DNA from: Sequoia sempervirens
Taxonomy: Eukaryota > Streptophyta > Pinopsida > Cupressales > Cupressaceae
NCBI GenBank assembly: GCA_007258455.2
Contig: VDFB02296737.1
Coordinates: 27,834 to 91,833, forward strand
Direction of reading: 5' to 3'
Length of the DNA stretch: 64,000 bases
The notes beneath the pieces are model-generated. The model saw only the letters and a list, made by a program, of their open reading frames with translations, was not told the DNA's origin and searched no databases. Shown in pieces: positions 20,124 to 30,010 of this stretch (the stretch's first letter is position 1; each line of letters starts with the position of its first letter). The position numbers were made by a program, and so were the translations under genes.

Positions 20124-21325
20124 GTGGCTCATGTACCTCCCTTGGATAAAGAAAATATCACCCCATATTTTGACCATCTATTTTATCAGTTGGTGGAAAG
20201 AAATGATATAATCAATGAGCACTATGATAATTCCAAAACACCCTTAAGTTTCCCTCAAATAAGGATTTTCACTAGTGAGCATGATATGGTTTTTGAGAAA
20301 TTCACTCTATCATATAATAATGCTAACCTTGATAATCAATTTACTATAGAAAATGAATTTGATTGGAAAGTTTTACTATGATTGGATTATCTAGGATAAA
20401 TTTTAAAATTAGATTTATTATTTTTGGGGTTACTTGAACAACATTAAATTTCTCCCAATAGGAACTTTCATTGTCAAATATTCACGTAGTGAGGAATAGG
20501 AAAAAATCATCTCTAGGGGTTCTTGGTTAATGAAGGGAAAGAATTATATATATCAATAAATATTCTCAAAATTTTGATCCATTAAGCCTCTAGATCTTGA
20601 AAATCCCATCATGGATTCATCTTTATCATTTTTAAAATAATACTCAGATCAATCCATTTTGAAGGAAACCAGTTCATTCCTTGGAAAATTGTATTATGAT
20701 GAGGATGTCCTAGATGATAAATCAAGGGTTTATGCTTAAATATGCATCCTTAAGGCTCATTCTCAACTTCTTTTGAAACACGTATGGCAATATTTAGATA
20801 TTGGTAAATGGAGGTAATCAAACTAGAGATATAATTATTTCCATGTTTGTGTAGATATTGCAAATCAAATTCCCATTTCTTCTCCTATTAAAAGCTCAAC
20901 CTATTAGTTGTGAAGATTTTTAAGGTGGAGAATGAAAATGAAAATGGGAATCCTATAATTTTATAGGGAAATTTGTATCTAGTCTCTCCTAGCTTGGATA
21001 GGAACCCTCCCATTCCTTCTTTAAATACTGTCGTATGTCCAAACTCTCCAAAATTTTATGCTAATTTAGGGTATGATAGGAATCATTCCATATCTATTTC
21101 AAAATTGGAAACTAATCCAAAACCTTAATTTATCACTTGCATCCCTCCATGTGAATGCTTGATGAATATCTTAAATGATTCCATAGACCTTGTTGGTGAC
21201 TCCATTAATCAAGATAGGGAATTAGATAAATTAATTTCTCTAGAAATTTACTCTCTCTCAAATAAAAAATAATAATTCAAGACCTATCTTTGTCCCTTTG
21301 AATAGGAAAATAAGAAAATTGAAGT
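20124..21325 (+). pseudogene. LINE ORF1 with DUF4283 domain
   Basis: An open start (20124-20381, MAHVPPLDKENITPYFDHLF) leads into the DUF4283 fold read across stops: KIISRGSWLMKGK near 20500, then ETSSFLGKLYYDEDVLDDKS and RVYA near 20660-20740, and WQYLDIGKWR near 20790. A cysteine pair (CLCRYCK, about 20845) marks the knuckle region. A poorly conserved tail runs to 21325. ORF1 proteins of plant LINEs bind the element RNA. Many stops make this copy dead. Confidence 0.62.
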
Positions 21326-23543
21326 TGTTGGAGTACGAAAGACATTGAGAGGGGAGGGAGTGAATCAATGTCTTAATAAACAATTTCAATTTACTAATAT
21401 TTCAAAACCGCTTAATCTCTTTGAAAACAATAAATGTTCAGTTTGAAGATTATGATCAAATGTGATAACCAAATTTAGATTCTCAAACAACATATAAACT
21501 CAAATGCTGCAATGTAAATATAGAAGACAACAAGATCAAAAGGCATCCACAAAAGAGTCATAACACAATATTTTTCATGAGTGGAAAACCCTTATAGGGA
21601 TGAAAAACCACTCATAAATGCCTCATTGTCTTATCAAAACTACCTCACTAGCTACAAAAATACCTCACTAGCAAAGCCTCATTAGCTACAAAATGCCTCA
21701 TTGGTAAAGCCTCACTAGCTACAAAATGCCTCACTGGAAACATAAGCCTCACTGGCTACAAAATGCCTCACTAGCAATATAAGCCTCATTGGCAACATAA
21801 GCCTCACTAGCTACATAAGCCTCATTGACATGATCTTATACAACATTTCTGAATCATTAATAAATTCAATTATAGAGGGTTACTTTATTTCACTGCATAA
21901 CATTTCCACTTTCCAAACTAACACATTCTATATCCTAAAGATTCATTGGCATGGAGTCTTTAAAATACAAAATATACCAGTTTACACATCTCACTGTTTT
22001 GCATACTATTTACAAAAAAAAATTACATAATTTTGTTTACAAATTCAACATGATATATCTTTGTAAAGCACTAAACCAAAAACAACCCCAAAACACTATT
22101 TTTATAATAGCCAAAATGTTACAAATTTCTACCATCTATCACTATATATAACTATCAAATGAATCTTGTTCAATTTGTTTCCATAACTGCCTTTGAAGTG
22201 TCATCAAGATTCTTTTGCATTTAACAAACTAAATTGCCTCTTAAACATGGTTGATAGATTATGCAAGATATATGTAAACATTAAACACAATACGCATAAT
22301 AATGTGACTAGAAACCCCAACTCCCAAGTCAATACAATAATAACAAGTCACAGCATAATGCTTTAAGAATTTTCACAAGATTTGTGACCTCATTCCCTAG
22401 AAATGGGAAACTCAAGTACCAAACACAAATAACCCATGAAAAAACAATAACACAACCTTATGTTCATTATACAAACAACATAGGGTTTGAGACACAATCC
22501 GTGTTCTAGGCAACAATAGAATATAACATATGAAATGTTTATGGCATGCCCTAGAAATAGGGTTATGAAGATACAAAACAATGAACCTGAATACAAAAGA
22601 GTAAGTGATTCTATATGACACCATAATGAAAATGAAGTCCAAGATCGATAGTACATACACTATGGAACTCAAAGGATGACAATATTAAAACTACTCAAGG
22701 ACATGAATAAAGAACTCAAGTTACAAATCGAGCAACAATGCAAATACAAACTCTCAACTAATTTTGCAACTTAATCAATGAAGGTCAACTTATTTGGAAA
22801 AACTAAAACCATGAGTTTTCTGCCTAAAACCCATCCTTTGTAGCCACAAAACCATTCCTTCATCGTTCACCAAGTTTCCACAAACTACTGTAACTTTCCT
22901 GTCACTTTGTATTTTCCAAATGATATCATTTAGGGCACAAAAATTGTGTCAAATATACACAATAATGTTTTCACTTTGAGACAAAATCATTTTGTCAATG
23001 TTTATACCTTAATGCTACCAAAAACTCATGAAATTCAAATGATATATGTCGGTGTTAAAAACATATCTTTTATTCATATGAGTATAATACTCATCACAAT
23101 GCCTTGTATCGGTCTAGTGATGAAAATGTTCCAAGGTCAATGCATAAGGCCCATGTGATTTATAACAAAATGATAAGTGTAGCCCAAATCTAAACCTTAA
23201 GACCAAAGTATGTCTTAACACAAGATATGTCAGGAGTAGACACAACCACCATATTTATACCAAGTATGTAATATGCAAAAACATCAACTATATATACCAA
23301 GTATGTTGTCCCCATATGCTGCCTCAATAAACAATATATGTTGCCTTTGTGACCAAACCAACAAAACCGAGCCTTCAATGAATTGCGCAAGTGCATGAAA
23401 AAAGGTATCACCAGAAATGTACCAAACCAAATTGAACCATGATGATCATTAAATACAAAATACTTGAGAATATATGCCAACATTGTAAGTGCCAAGATCA
23501 ACCCTTGACATCAATGCCAAGACCAATGTCAAAGGGGTCAACA
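21326..23543 (-). repeat. Solo copia LTR inserted in LINE ORF1 (2218 bp)
   Basis: The plus view starts TGTTGGAGTACGAAAGACATTG and ends AAGGGGTCAACA; the 5-bp inner ends TGTTG/CAACA are inverted. The flanks are GAAGT (21321-21325) and TAAGT (23544-23548), one mismatch. ORF1 sequence resumes in frame after it. The family signature GGGAGTGAATC near the left end and a GTGGAAAACCC box show minus orientation. There is no internal coding, so this is a solo LTR. It is a different family from 39097-40768. Confidence 0.75.
21633..21832 (-). repeat. Short tandem array of CCTCACT units in the LTR
   Basis: About 11 units of 13-20 bp, each starting AGCCTCACT or AGCCTCATT followed by AGCTACAAAAT, GGCAACATA or similar. 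The array sits just inside the GTGGAAAACCC box. The other copia LTR family (39340-39440) has a comparable GGCTCACTACC array in the same relative place. Confidence 0.8.
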
Positions 23544-23548
23544 TAAGT

Positions 23549-23845
23549 AACCCTAGAGGAGATCAAGGTAGGATTGCAAGCCACACTAAATTCTGATAAA
23601 AAAAGGAAAAGTGCGGGGGGGGGGTGTGGAAGGGCCCCTTGCTAGCCTAATTAAGATAATAGAATAAAATTCCAAGGGCCTAAATGACCCTAAAAAGAAA
23701 CACCAAATCAAGCATCAAATTGTTTTTTAGAAGCCTAATATCATAATTTTGCAAGAAAATAAACTAAGCATTAAGGAGGCCACTAAACTTGTCCAAAAAT
23801 GGTTTAGATGGAAATAATTTTTTACTTCAACTCTAGACACTTAAA
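23549..23845 (+). pseudogene. LINE ORF1 end and ORF2 endonuclease start
   Basis: Directly after the solo LTR the frame gives TLEEIKVGLQATLNSDKKRK, a basic ORF1 tail that includes a 10-G run at 23613-23622. ORF2 then begins, read across indels: GLNDPKKKHQIKHQI near 23670-23720, KPNIIILQENKLS (catalytic Glu of the apurinic-type endonuclease, about 23735-23775) and EATKLVQKWFRW near 23790. It ends by 23850, where a different element begins. Confidence 0.65.
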
Positions 23846-24242
23846 AATGTCATTAATGATATCATGCACTCGAATTAGATATACTAACACCATTTCATCC
23901 TGAAACCCGTCCTCTTTTTGCTTAATTAATTAAATTAGCCTAGATATTTAATTAATTGCATCATTTTCATCTATTAATCTAATTGACCTAATTAGGCTAA
24001 TTCATCCCCTTTCATGCTAACATTTTTTCTTGTTAAATACGATAAATTAACCTATCTAATTTAAATCCCCAAGTCCTCTTATTTAATTAAATAACCCTAA
24101 GTTATTTAATTACATATCATCACATTCCCCTTTTCATTAAATCATTTATTTAATCAATATCATTTAATTCCCCTAATTTGCATAATTGAAACTTTATTTA
24201 ATTATCAAATTACTAATTAAATCTAATCTTCCCACTTGCAAG

Positions 24243-24404
24243 GGAATATTCCTCCTTTACACATTCCTCCAAAAAGGTAATATTCCCATGGAATATTCCT
24301 TCTCCTTTGTATAATTAAATTTGATTTTAATTAACTAAATATCTAATTTTCCTCGCCCATGAGAATATTCTCTTTCTTCACTCATTTGAAAAAGGGAATA
24401 TTCC
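24243..24404. promoter_or_regulatory. Cluster of heat-shock-element-like palindromes
   Basis: GGAATATTCC at 24243-24252, 24290-24299 and 24395-24404, plus GAGAATATTCTC at 24361-24372; each contains GAAnnTTC, the core of a plant heat shock element. They lie 200-360 bp upstream of the LTR TATA box. Extra TTC triplets nearby (CTTTCTTC after 24372) extend some of them. Heat-shock factor binding is inference. Confidence 0.45.
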
Positions 24405-24604
24405 TTTTTATAACAAACTTTCAACAAAGCTTCTTGTGCAAGTTTTGAAAGTGTGTTTGTTTGGATGAATGTAAGCCCTTGATTAATATCATCTTGCATC
24501 CTTAACCCTTGATGGGAATCCATGATCCATGCCTCCATCTTCCTTCCATTTTGACAGTTGATTATCTTTTTCAATCTTAGCCCTTCATTTCTCATTTGTC
24601 ATCC

Positions 24605-24612
24605 TATAAATA
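24605..24612 (+). promoter_or_regulatory. TATA box in the large Tat LTR
   Basis: TATAAATA in the context CCTATAAATAGG, placed between the palindrome cluster and the presumed R region of the LTR. Confidence 0.6.
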
Positions 24613-25109
24613 GGTAACTATTTGGAGACATATGGATCCATCTTTTAATAGTAATCTCATGATGTTAAAATCACTCTCATCTTGCACTCATATTTCATGT
24701 TTTAAAAGGTATTTTAGGTTAATTTCTTGCATCATATTAGCTTACCTTCCATTAGTGACTTCCATGGTAACTTAGTTGCATCCATTTAGCATGTTTTGTA
24801 ATTAGGGTTTTAATCTTTGAGCTTAAACTCCATAAGAATAGATTTGCATACACCCATATCAATCATCTTAGCATAGATCATGTTAAAATAGCTCACATCA
24901 TGTTAATTTATCTTTTAAATCATGTTTTCATACACATCTCTCATCGGTTTCATTAATTATCTTCAATAGAATCGATTGAAACAAGCTCATTTATCCTTGG
25001 GATTGGGAAAGGGTCGTCATTCCACATCAATGCGACACCACTCCCTCAATAGGATAATTTTCAATGGATTAGAATAGGTGCTTTTGAATCTTTCATATTT
25101 TAATATATT

Positions 25110-25120
25110 AGTTTTAATGG
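25110..25120. repeat. Target-site duplication, left copy
   Basis: AGTTTTAATGG, identical to 27029-27039. The length of 11 bp fits target-primed reverse transcription rather than LTR integration. Confidence 0.88.
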
Positions 25121-27028
25121 ATTATTTTTTTTTAATTCATAATACGTAGCCAAGGCTGCGAGGATTTTTATTAAATCATAAAAAATCAAGTACAATAGGC
25201 CAACCAAGCCAAGAAAGAAGAAGAAAGAAGAGCCAAGGAGAACCAATATACTCTCGGGAAAAGAAGGAGAACCAAAGAGAAGCTGGAAAAGAAGAAGAAC
25301 CAAAGATAAGCTAAGGATACAACAAAAGAAACAGATCCCTACAAGAGACAAAAGAGAAACTAATTATAAAACACACGAGCAATAACCCAAGCCAAAGATA
25401 AACTAGGATTTTTTCCTATGCCATGAAAGAAGAGCCTCCATACTCCATTGGAGCCCTCTTCCACAACATCCATTCCTTCAATACAAAGTTTTTTTGCATC
25501 TGCTTTTTTCCCTTTCTTTTTCACTGTCTCGTAATCTGGTTTGCATTTGTTGTAGTCCCTTTTTGCAATCCCAAGACTCCATGAGGGAGCCAAAACAAAG
25601 TCAGGTTTGAAGCTATCAAAGTTATCTTTCAGATCCTCCATAAAGGAATAAGTGCCTTTTGAGTCGGATCTATCCTCCTCTGAAACAGGTAGTGGAACCT
25701 CAACATTATTGATGACTAGATCAATATTATTGATGACCGAAGTAGCATGAGGAGGGGAATTGGGTACAATAGAAGACATAGGATCAGACCCAAGGGCAGA
25801 GTTAGAGGACAAGAATTTCCCATGATTCATCCAGATAAAATCAGCATTAGGGATTCCAAATTTTTTCACCCATTTTTTTGACTTATATATTGTGTGCCAG
25901 ATAAACACTTAGCAATGCACCTCAACTTTATGCCCCAAATTGTTGCAGTAGAAACACCTAAAAGGGAGCCCCTCAAAGTTTAGGAATTGCATCCAAGTGC
26001 CCATAGATGAATGAATCTGCACAGAATGAGAAAGAGGTTTGGAGATACCCACCACAACACAAACCCTGATGAACCTTCGTGAGGGGACAACCTCCTCCAC
26101 ATCCAATATAATGAACTCTCCCACCTGATTGATCAGATTGTTAATGAGATTAGAAGATCGTAAAACCAAAGGAAATTTGTAGAGCCTAATCCACATATGG
26201 ATGTTTGTGATCTTGGCAGTGGTAGGGTCAAAAAAAGGGGTCCATGGGGATAGAAAAATGCTTGAGTTCTCGAAAAACCATGGACCATTTTGAACCACAA
26301 AATTGCAATCCTCAATTGAATTGAAAGAAAATAGGAAAAACCCAAAATCCATAGGATCAACCACAGGAAGGGAGAGATTATTCCAAGTGCATTTATCTCA
26401 ATTTGAAACTGAAACAAGAGATGGGCGCCTACACATGAACCTAAGAACCATGGAATGAGCACCAATATCTGTAGAGATTTCACTGATGCAATCATCGGAG
26501 ATGAGGAGATTGACAAGTTCATCAAAGAAAGTTAAAACCACATCCCCCATAGAGAAAGGATATCCCCCAACACACTACCCAAGCTCCTTATTAGGAGAGG
26601 CTTCAGGAATTGACAACGAAGAGGGAGGAGAAGAACTAGGGTTTGCTTGCTGAATCTGAGCCAAACAAAAATCATTGCATTCATGGTAAGGATTCGATCA
26701 ATTTTTGCATTTTGAGAAAGATTCAAAATCTAGGTCATGGGAAACCAGCTCAAAATTTTGTACCAAGCCCCTCCTAGCACCCAGAGGGTCAAAGCTCATA
26801 ATGGAGGTCAACAATCTTGTGTTTTTCTGAGAGAGAGAACCAATGGAAGACTTGAGAGTGTACTGACACTTCCCATCCCCCATTTTCACACCACCAAGTT
26901 TCTTCCATCCATCTATCAATATCTTTCCTTTTACCATAGCCTTCATCCTCTCCCCTTCATGCAACACCTGCTCAGCAACACCCATGCTTGCACCATCATT
27001 CACAACGTCGTGAGGATTTGCAAAGCCC
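25121..27028 (-). mobile_element. ORF1-only LINE derivative with poly(A) and 11-bp TSD
   Basis: A 1908-bp insertion in the Tat LTR, flanked on both sides by AGTTTTAATGG (25110-25120 and 27029-27039, perfect). Minus strand: a 25-nt leader, one reading frame from 27003 to 25360 encoding a DUF4283/zinc-knuckle protein, a 230-nt 3' tail and a terminal A-tract (T-run at 25125-25133). There is no endonuclease or RT, and no room for them. A transcript with only ORF1 must therefore have been copied in trans. Everything except the trans mobilisation is seen directly. Confidence 0.88.
25360..27003 (-). pseudogene. LINE ORF1-like DUF4283/zinc-knuckle protein, one frame with four stops
   Basis: 548 codons in a single frame with no indel; stops at 26698-26700 (TGA), 26575-26577 (TAG), 26398-26400 (TGA) and 25909-25911 (TAA). 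The N-terminus MNDGASMGVAEQVLHEGERM is basic. The DUF4283 fold covers about residues 140-360: DFGFFLFSFNSIEDCNF, GPWFFENSSIFLSPW, MWIRLYKFPLVL, GEFIILDVEEV. It closes with the knuckle CFYCNNLGHKVEVHC (26010-25912). The tail is acidic, then basic (KKKGKKADAKK), as in RNA-binding ORF1 proteins. The start at 27003 lies 25 nt inside the insertion's 5' end, so the element is not 5' truncated in ORF1. Confidence 0.82.
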
Positions 27029-27039
27029 AGTTTTAATGG
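27029..27039. repeat. Target-site duplication, right copy
   Basis: AGTTTTAATGG, identical to 25110-25120, at the 5' end of the inserted element. Confidence 0.88.
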
Positions 27040-27158
27040 CTTCTTAGTTTAGTTTTGCATTGAATGATCTTATTGGACTGATTTTTAGTGGCTTCATTAT
27101 ACTTTGAATCCTCGTGGATCAAGTGTAGTCAGCCTATACTAAGTCGTCGGTCACATTT

Positions 27159-27176
27159 TGGCGCTAGAAGGAAGGC
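27159..27176 (+). other. Primer-binding site of the large Tat-like element
   Basis: TGGCGCTAGAAGGAAGGC follows the LTR end CACA after TTT. TTTGGCGCTAGAAGGAGGG-type sites are typical PBSs of plant gypsy elements. Confidence 0.8.
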
Positions 27177-30010
27177 ACGAACTAATCAATCTGATAAATT
27201 TATTTTTAAATCTTCATTTTTCTTGTGTTTTTAGGTTCAACGATGCTATTGAAGATTCACCAACACATTTGATAATGTATTTCTATACAACGACACACAA
27301 GTTTTTATTTTAACAACATAATTAATTTAGCAATGCTTAATTGATTTCATCACCACACATTTAAATATCGATGCTAAGCTAATTTTTCATCCCGCCATAA
27401 ATTTTTATTTAGTGATGCAATTGATATAGCGACGCATTTGACGTCACTATTTACTACAGAGTGACACTTTCAATTTTTCAATACAACGACACACTTTCTA
27501 TAAAAGTGACAATATTGATGAAATTCAATGACGCAATTGATTTCAGTGTCGCGATTTACTGGTAAACAAAAATGAACTTGAATTTTGACATGTCTTTTAA
27601 TTTTTTTTTACTTTATCTAATTGCTAACATGACACTGACTTCTCATTTTGGTTTTTAAGCTAATTGGTTTTGTAGGTTTGGATGATAACATTTGAAGTGA
27701 AGGAGTATATCATTGTGTAATTTTATAATTGTAACAAGTGTTTTGACACTTATGGGTCAATATAACCCATTTATGATGCTTTATTTCACATTTTTAGGAC
27801 CAAACTAGATTTCCTTTGGGTTTAAAATGAATGTTCAAATTGGTTAAAACTTTACCCTCACATCATTATGCTTGTTGGTTTAAAATTGAACAACACAATC
27901 CCAACACTTCAAATTGGTGCTTAAAAGAAACTCATTTTGCTATGTTGGATTAAAATAAACATGTGTCTGAATTTCTTGAGTATGCTTTTCATACGTATCC
28001 AATCCCCTTACGCTTCATGTGATCTTGGGTGAAGAGAAACACACAAGTATACATTTTCTTCTTGGAAGTGTTTATCCTCTCCCCTTGCGCCTTTTGGAAA
28101 TATTGGGTGATGAAAAGCATTTTACGCTTCAAACATGTGTTACCTTTAGAAGGGCCTACCTCCCAACTTGTGAGAGGGAATGATCCATGTGGTGCTTTCA
28201 TTTCAATTTGCTATATAAATAATCGGTTGTGACTAAAGTCATTAGCCGGCTAGTTGTGGTTGTACCATACTAACGAATGTCTCCCTTAGTATCCTTGTGA
28301 TGCATTAAAACCCTTAGATATTTCTAAGGTATGGGAGGCCTCTTAATTGAGTGAATCTCCATGTGTATGGCACCAATTTATCCCAAATATGGTCATTAAA
28401 ATGCTTGTTTGTAGTGGTTAACCAAGTCCAATTCCGAAATGTATTTTAAGGTAGTGCATTAGAGTAGCACCGCTCCAAGAAGTTACTTACCATGTCCAAT
28501 TTTTTATTGAGGCAATAAAGAAAATGGGGGAAGGGACTCCTTTGCTTGGTGTGTCAAGATGTTACATTTCCTTAACATAGCCTATTTTTCCATTTCATCT
28601 TCACAAATTAATCATCTCTTCTGATGATGGTAAGCCTACTAAGAAATACGTACCTGCTCTATCTAGGATTGTAAATGCTTGAGAGTCAATTTAACATTTG
28701 CTTGGTTCCAAAAAAATTACATTCAAACATCAAAAAGTCTTTTTGAAATTTCAAACCCTTTGAAAAAACCTTGATATTGATGCTTGTCCTAAGGATTTAT
28801 TATTAGAGACTTCTAAATATTTTGGTTTACATCTCAATCCATACTTTCCAAAGTAAACCTAGGTAACTATGCCCCTAACTTCATCCTTTTCACAAAATGG
28901 AATTTGTAAAATGAACGGTGTTTTTGACATAGACATTTAGTTTGAAACTTAATCAAGACAAGTGTTTGTGGTAAAAAGAAACTCATTAAGCAAGATAACT
29001 TGACAAAATTGAACCCCACATGACCATTTGGCGTCCGATCACTTTTGTTGAACAACCTAACCTTACGCCTGCTATCATTCAACCAAACTTTGAACTAATT
29101 GAGGGATAACAAATAGATATAATTAGTCATTTGAGAAGTTTCACTTTTGAAACAAAGGAAACATCAAGTCCGTGGAGAAACATAACAAACATCTTAGACA
29201 AACAAGAGGAACAAGTTGATATTATGGCCGGAAGGCCCATATTACCACTTCCTGCATGGCAATAAATATCCTCTTTTCCATAATGTTGTGCTTCTCTAAA
29301 TTATCTCTGGCAAAATAAAAATCCCCAAGAAAAATTCCATCAAGAAACATCTTGTGAATCTTTACCACAACAGGAACATTTTGGAAAGGAATTTTTATAG
29401 ACGCATTTTGATGAATGATCTAGACATGTATGCCCAATATGAACCCCTCATTTTAATCAGCATTGGTGTTTTGGATTGAGTTATTTCTAGTGTCAAGCAT
29501 ATTTCTCACTACCTTGGTCTTGTAAAACAAAAAGGTTCACTCTAGGTCAACATTAGGTCAAACATTTCATCCACCCCTTTATCAAAATTTATCCTCCACT
29601 TCACCAAAATTTGCAAACTTTTGAACACACCAACACTTTTTGACTTAGACATCTATCAAACAAAACCCTAACTTAGCTACTTTGCATGTGAAATGAATCC
29701 TTTTCCATGCACCTAGTTAAGTTAGTTATCATCTTTGGACTAGTTTATCTTGAAGGTCACATGTCTACCCTAAAGATTCACAAGTTCATTAACATCCTTT
29801 ATCCAAACATCAAACACTCAAACTTAAGTCAAAAGTGTTGTCCCAAAGTATTTGAAAAGATCACTCCCTACATCATTCACCTTTTAATCTCCCATTACCA
29901 TCATTGCTCCAAAAAGACTTAGAGCATCCCTTCTACCTAGATTTGAGTCAACTAGAGAGTTCAAACATCACAAATCTCAACACAACTCTCCCATAGGTGA
30001 CCCAAAATTT
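27177..30010 (+). other. Long leader between PBS and gag, no ORF recognised
   Basis: About 2.8 kb. 27240-27560 repeats a theme of CGACGC/CGACACA words about every 30-60 bp (AACGACACACAAG, TAGCGACGCATTTGACG). The rest is AT-rich with no domain I recognise. Ogre-type elements can carry an extra ORF before gag; none is visible here. Decayed coding near 28600-29000 cannot be excluded. Confidence 0.45.

Larger units (their letters stand above)
20030..23850 (+). mobile_element. L1-type LINE (ORF1 and ORF2 start), split by a solo LTR
   Basis: The plus strand holds ORF1 with a DUF4283 domain (20380-20990) and a long tail, interrupted at 21325/21326 by a solo copia LTR. It resumes at 23549 with the end of ORF1 and then the endonuclease start of ORF2 (about 23650-23845). 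The rest of ORF2 is replaced by the LTR of the large Tat-like element. Continuity of ORF1 across the LTR is supported by the near-identical 5-bp flanks. Confidence 0.72.
23850..27155 (+). repeat. 5' LTR of the large Tat-like element, split by a LINE derivative
   Basis: The LTR covers about 23850-25120 and 27040-27155; 1.9 kb of LINE-derived DNA lies between. It has a cluster of GGAATATTCC palindromes (24243-24404), a TATA box (24605-24612) and ends GTCGTCGGTCACA before the PBS. The left boundary is set only by the end of LINE ORF2 homology, so it is uncertain. Confidence 0.6.

Noticed and set aside
21633..21832. CRISPR-like array
   Set aside because: Units are 13-20 bp with no distinct spacers, within a plant LTR; an ordinary degenerate minisatellite.
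22390..22672. Hydrophobic minus-strand open frames that look like membrane segments
   Set aside because: Inside a solo LTR, AT-rich, with no start context or conservation evidence.
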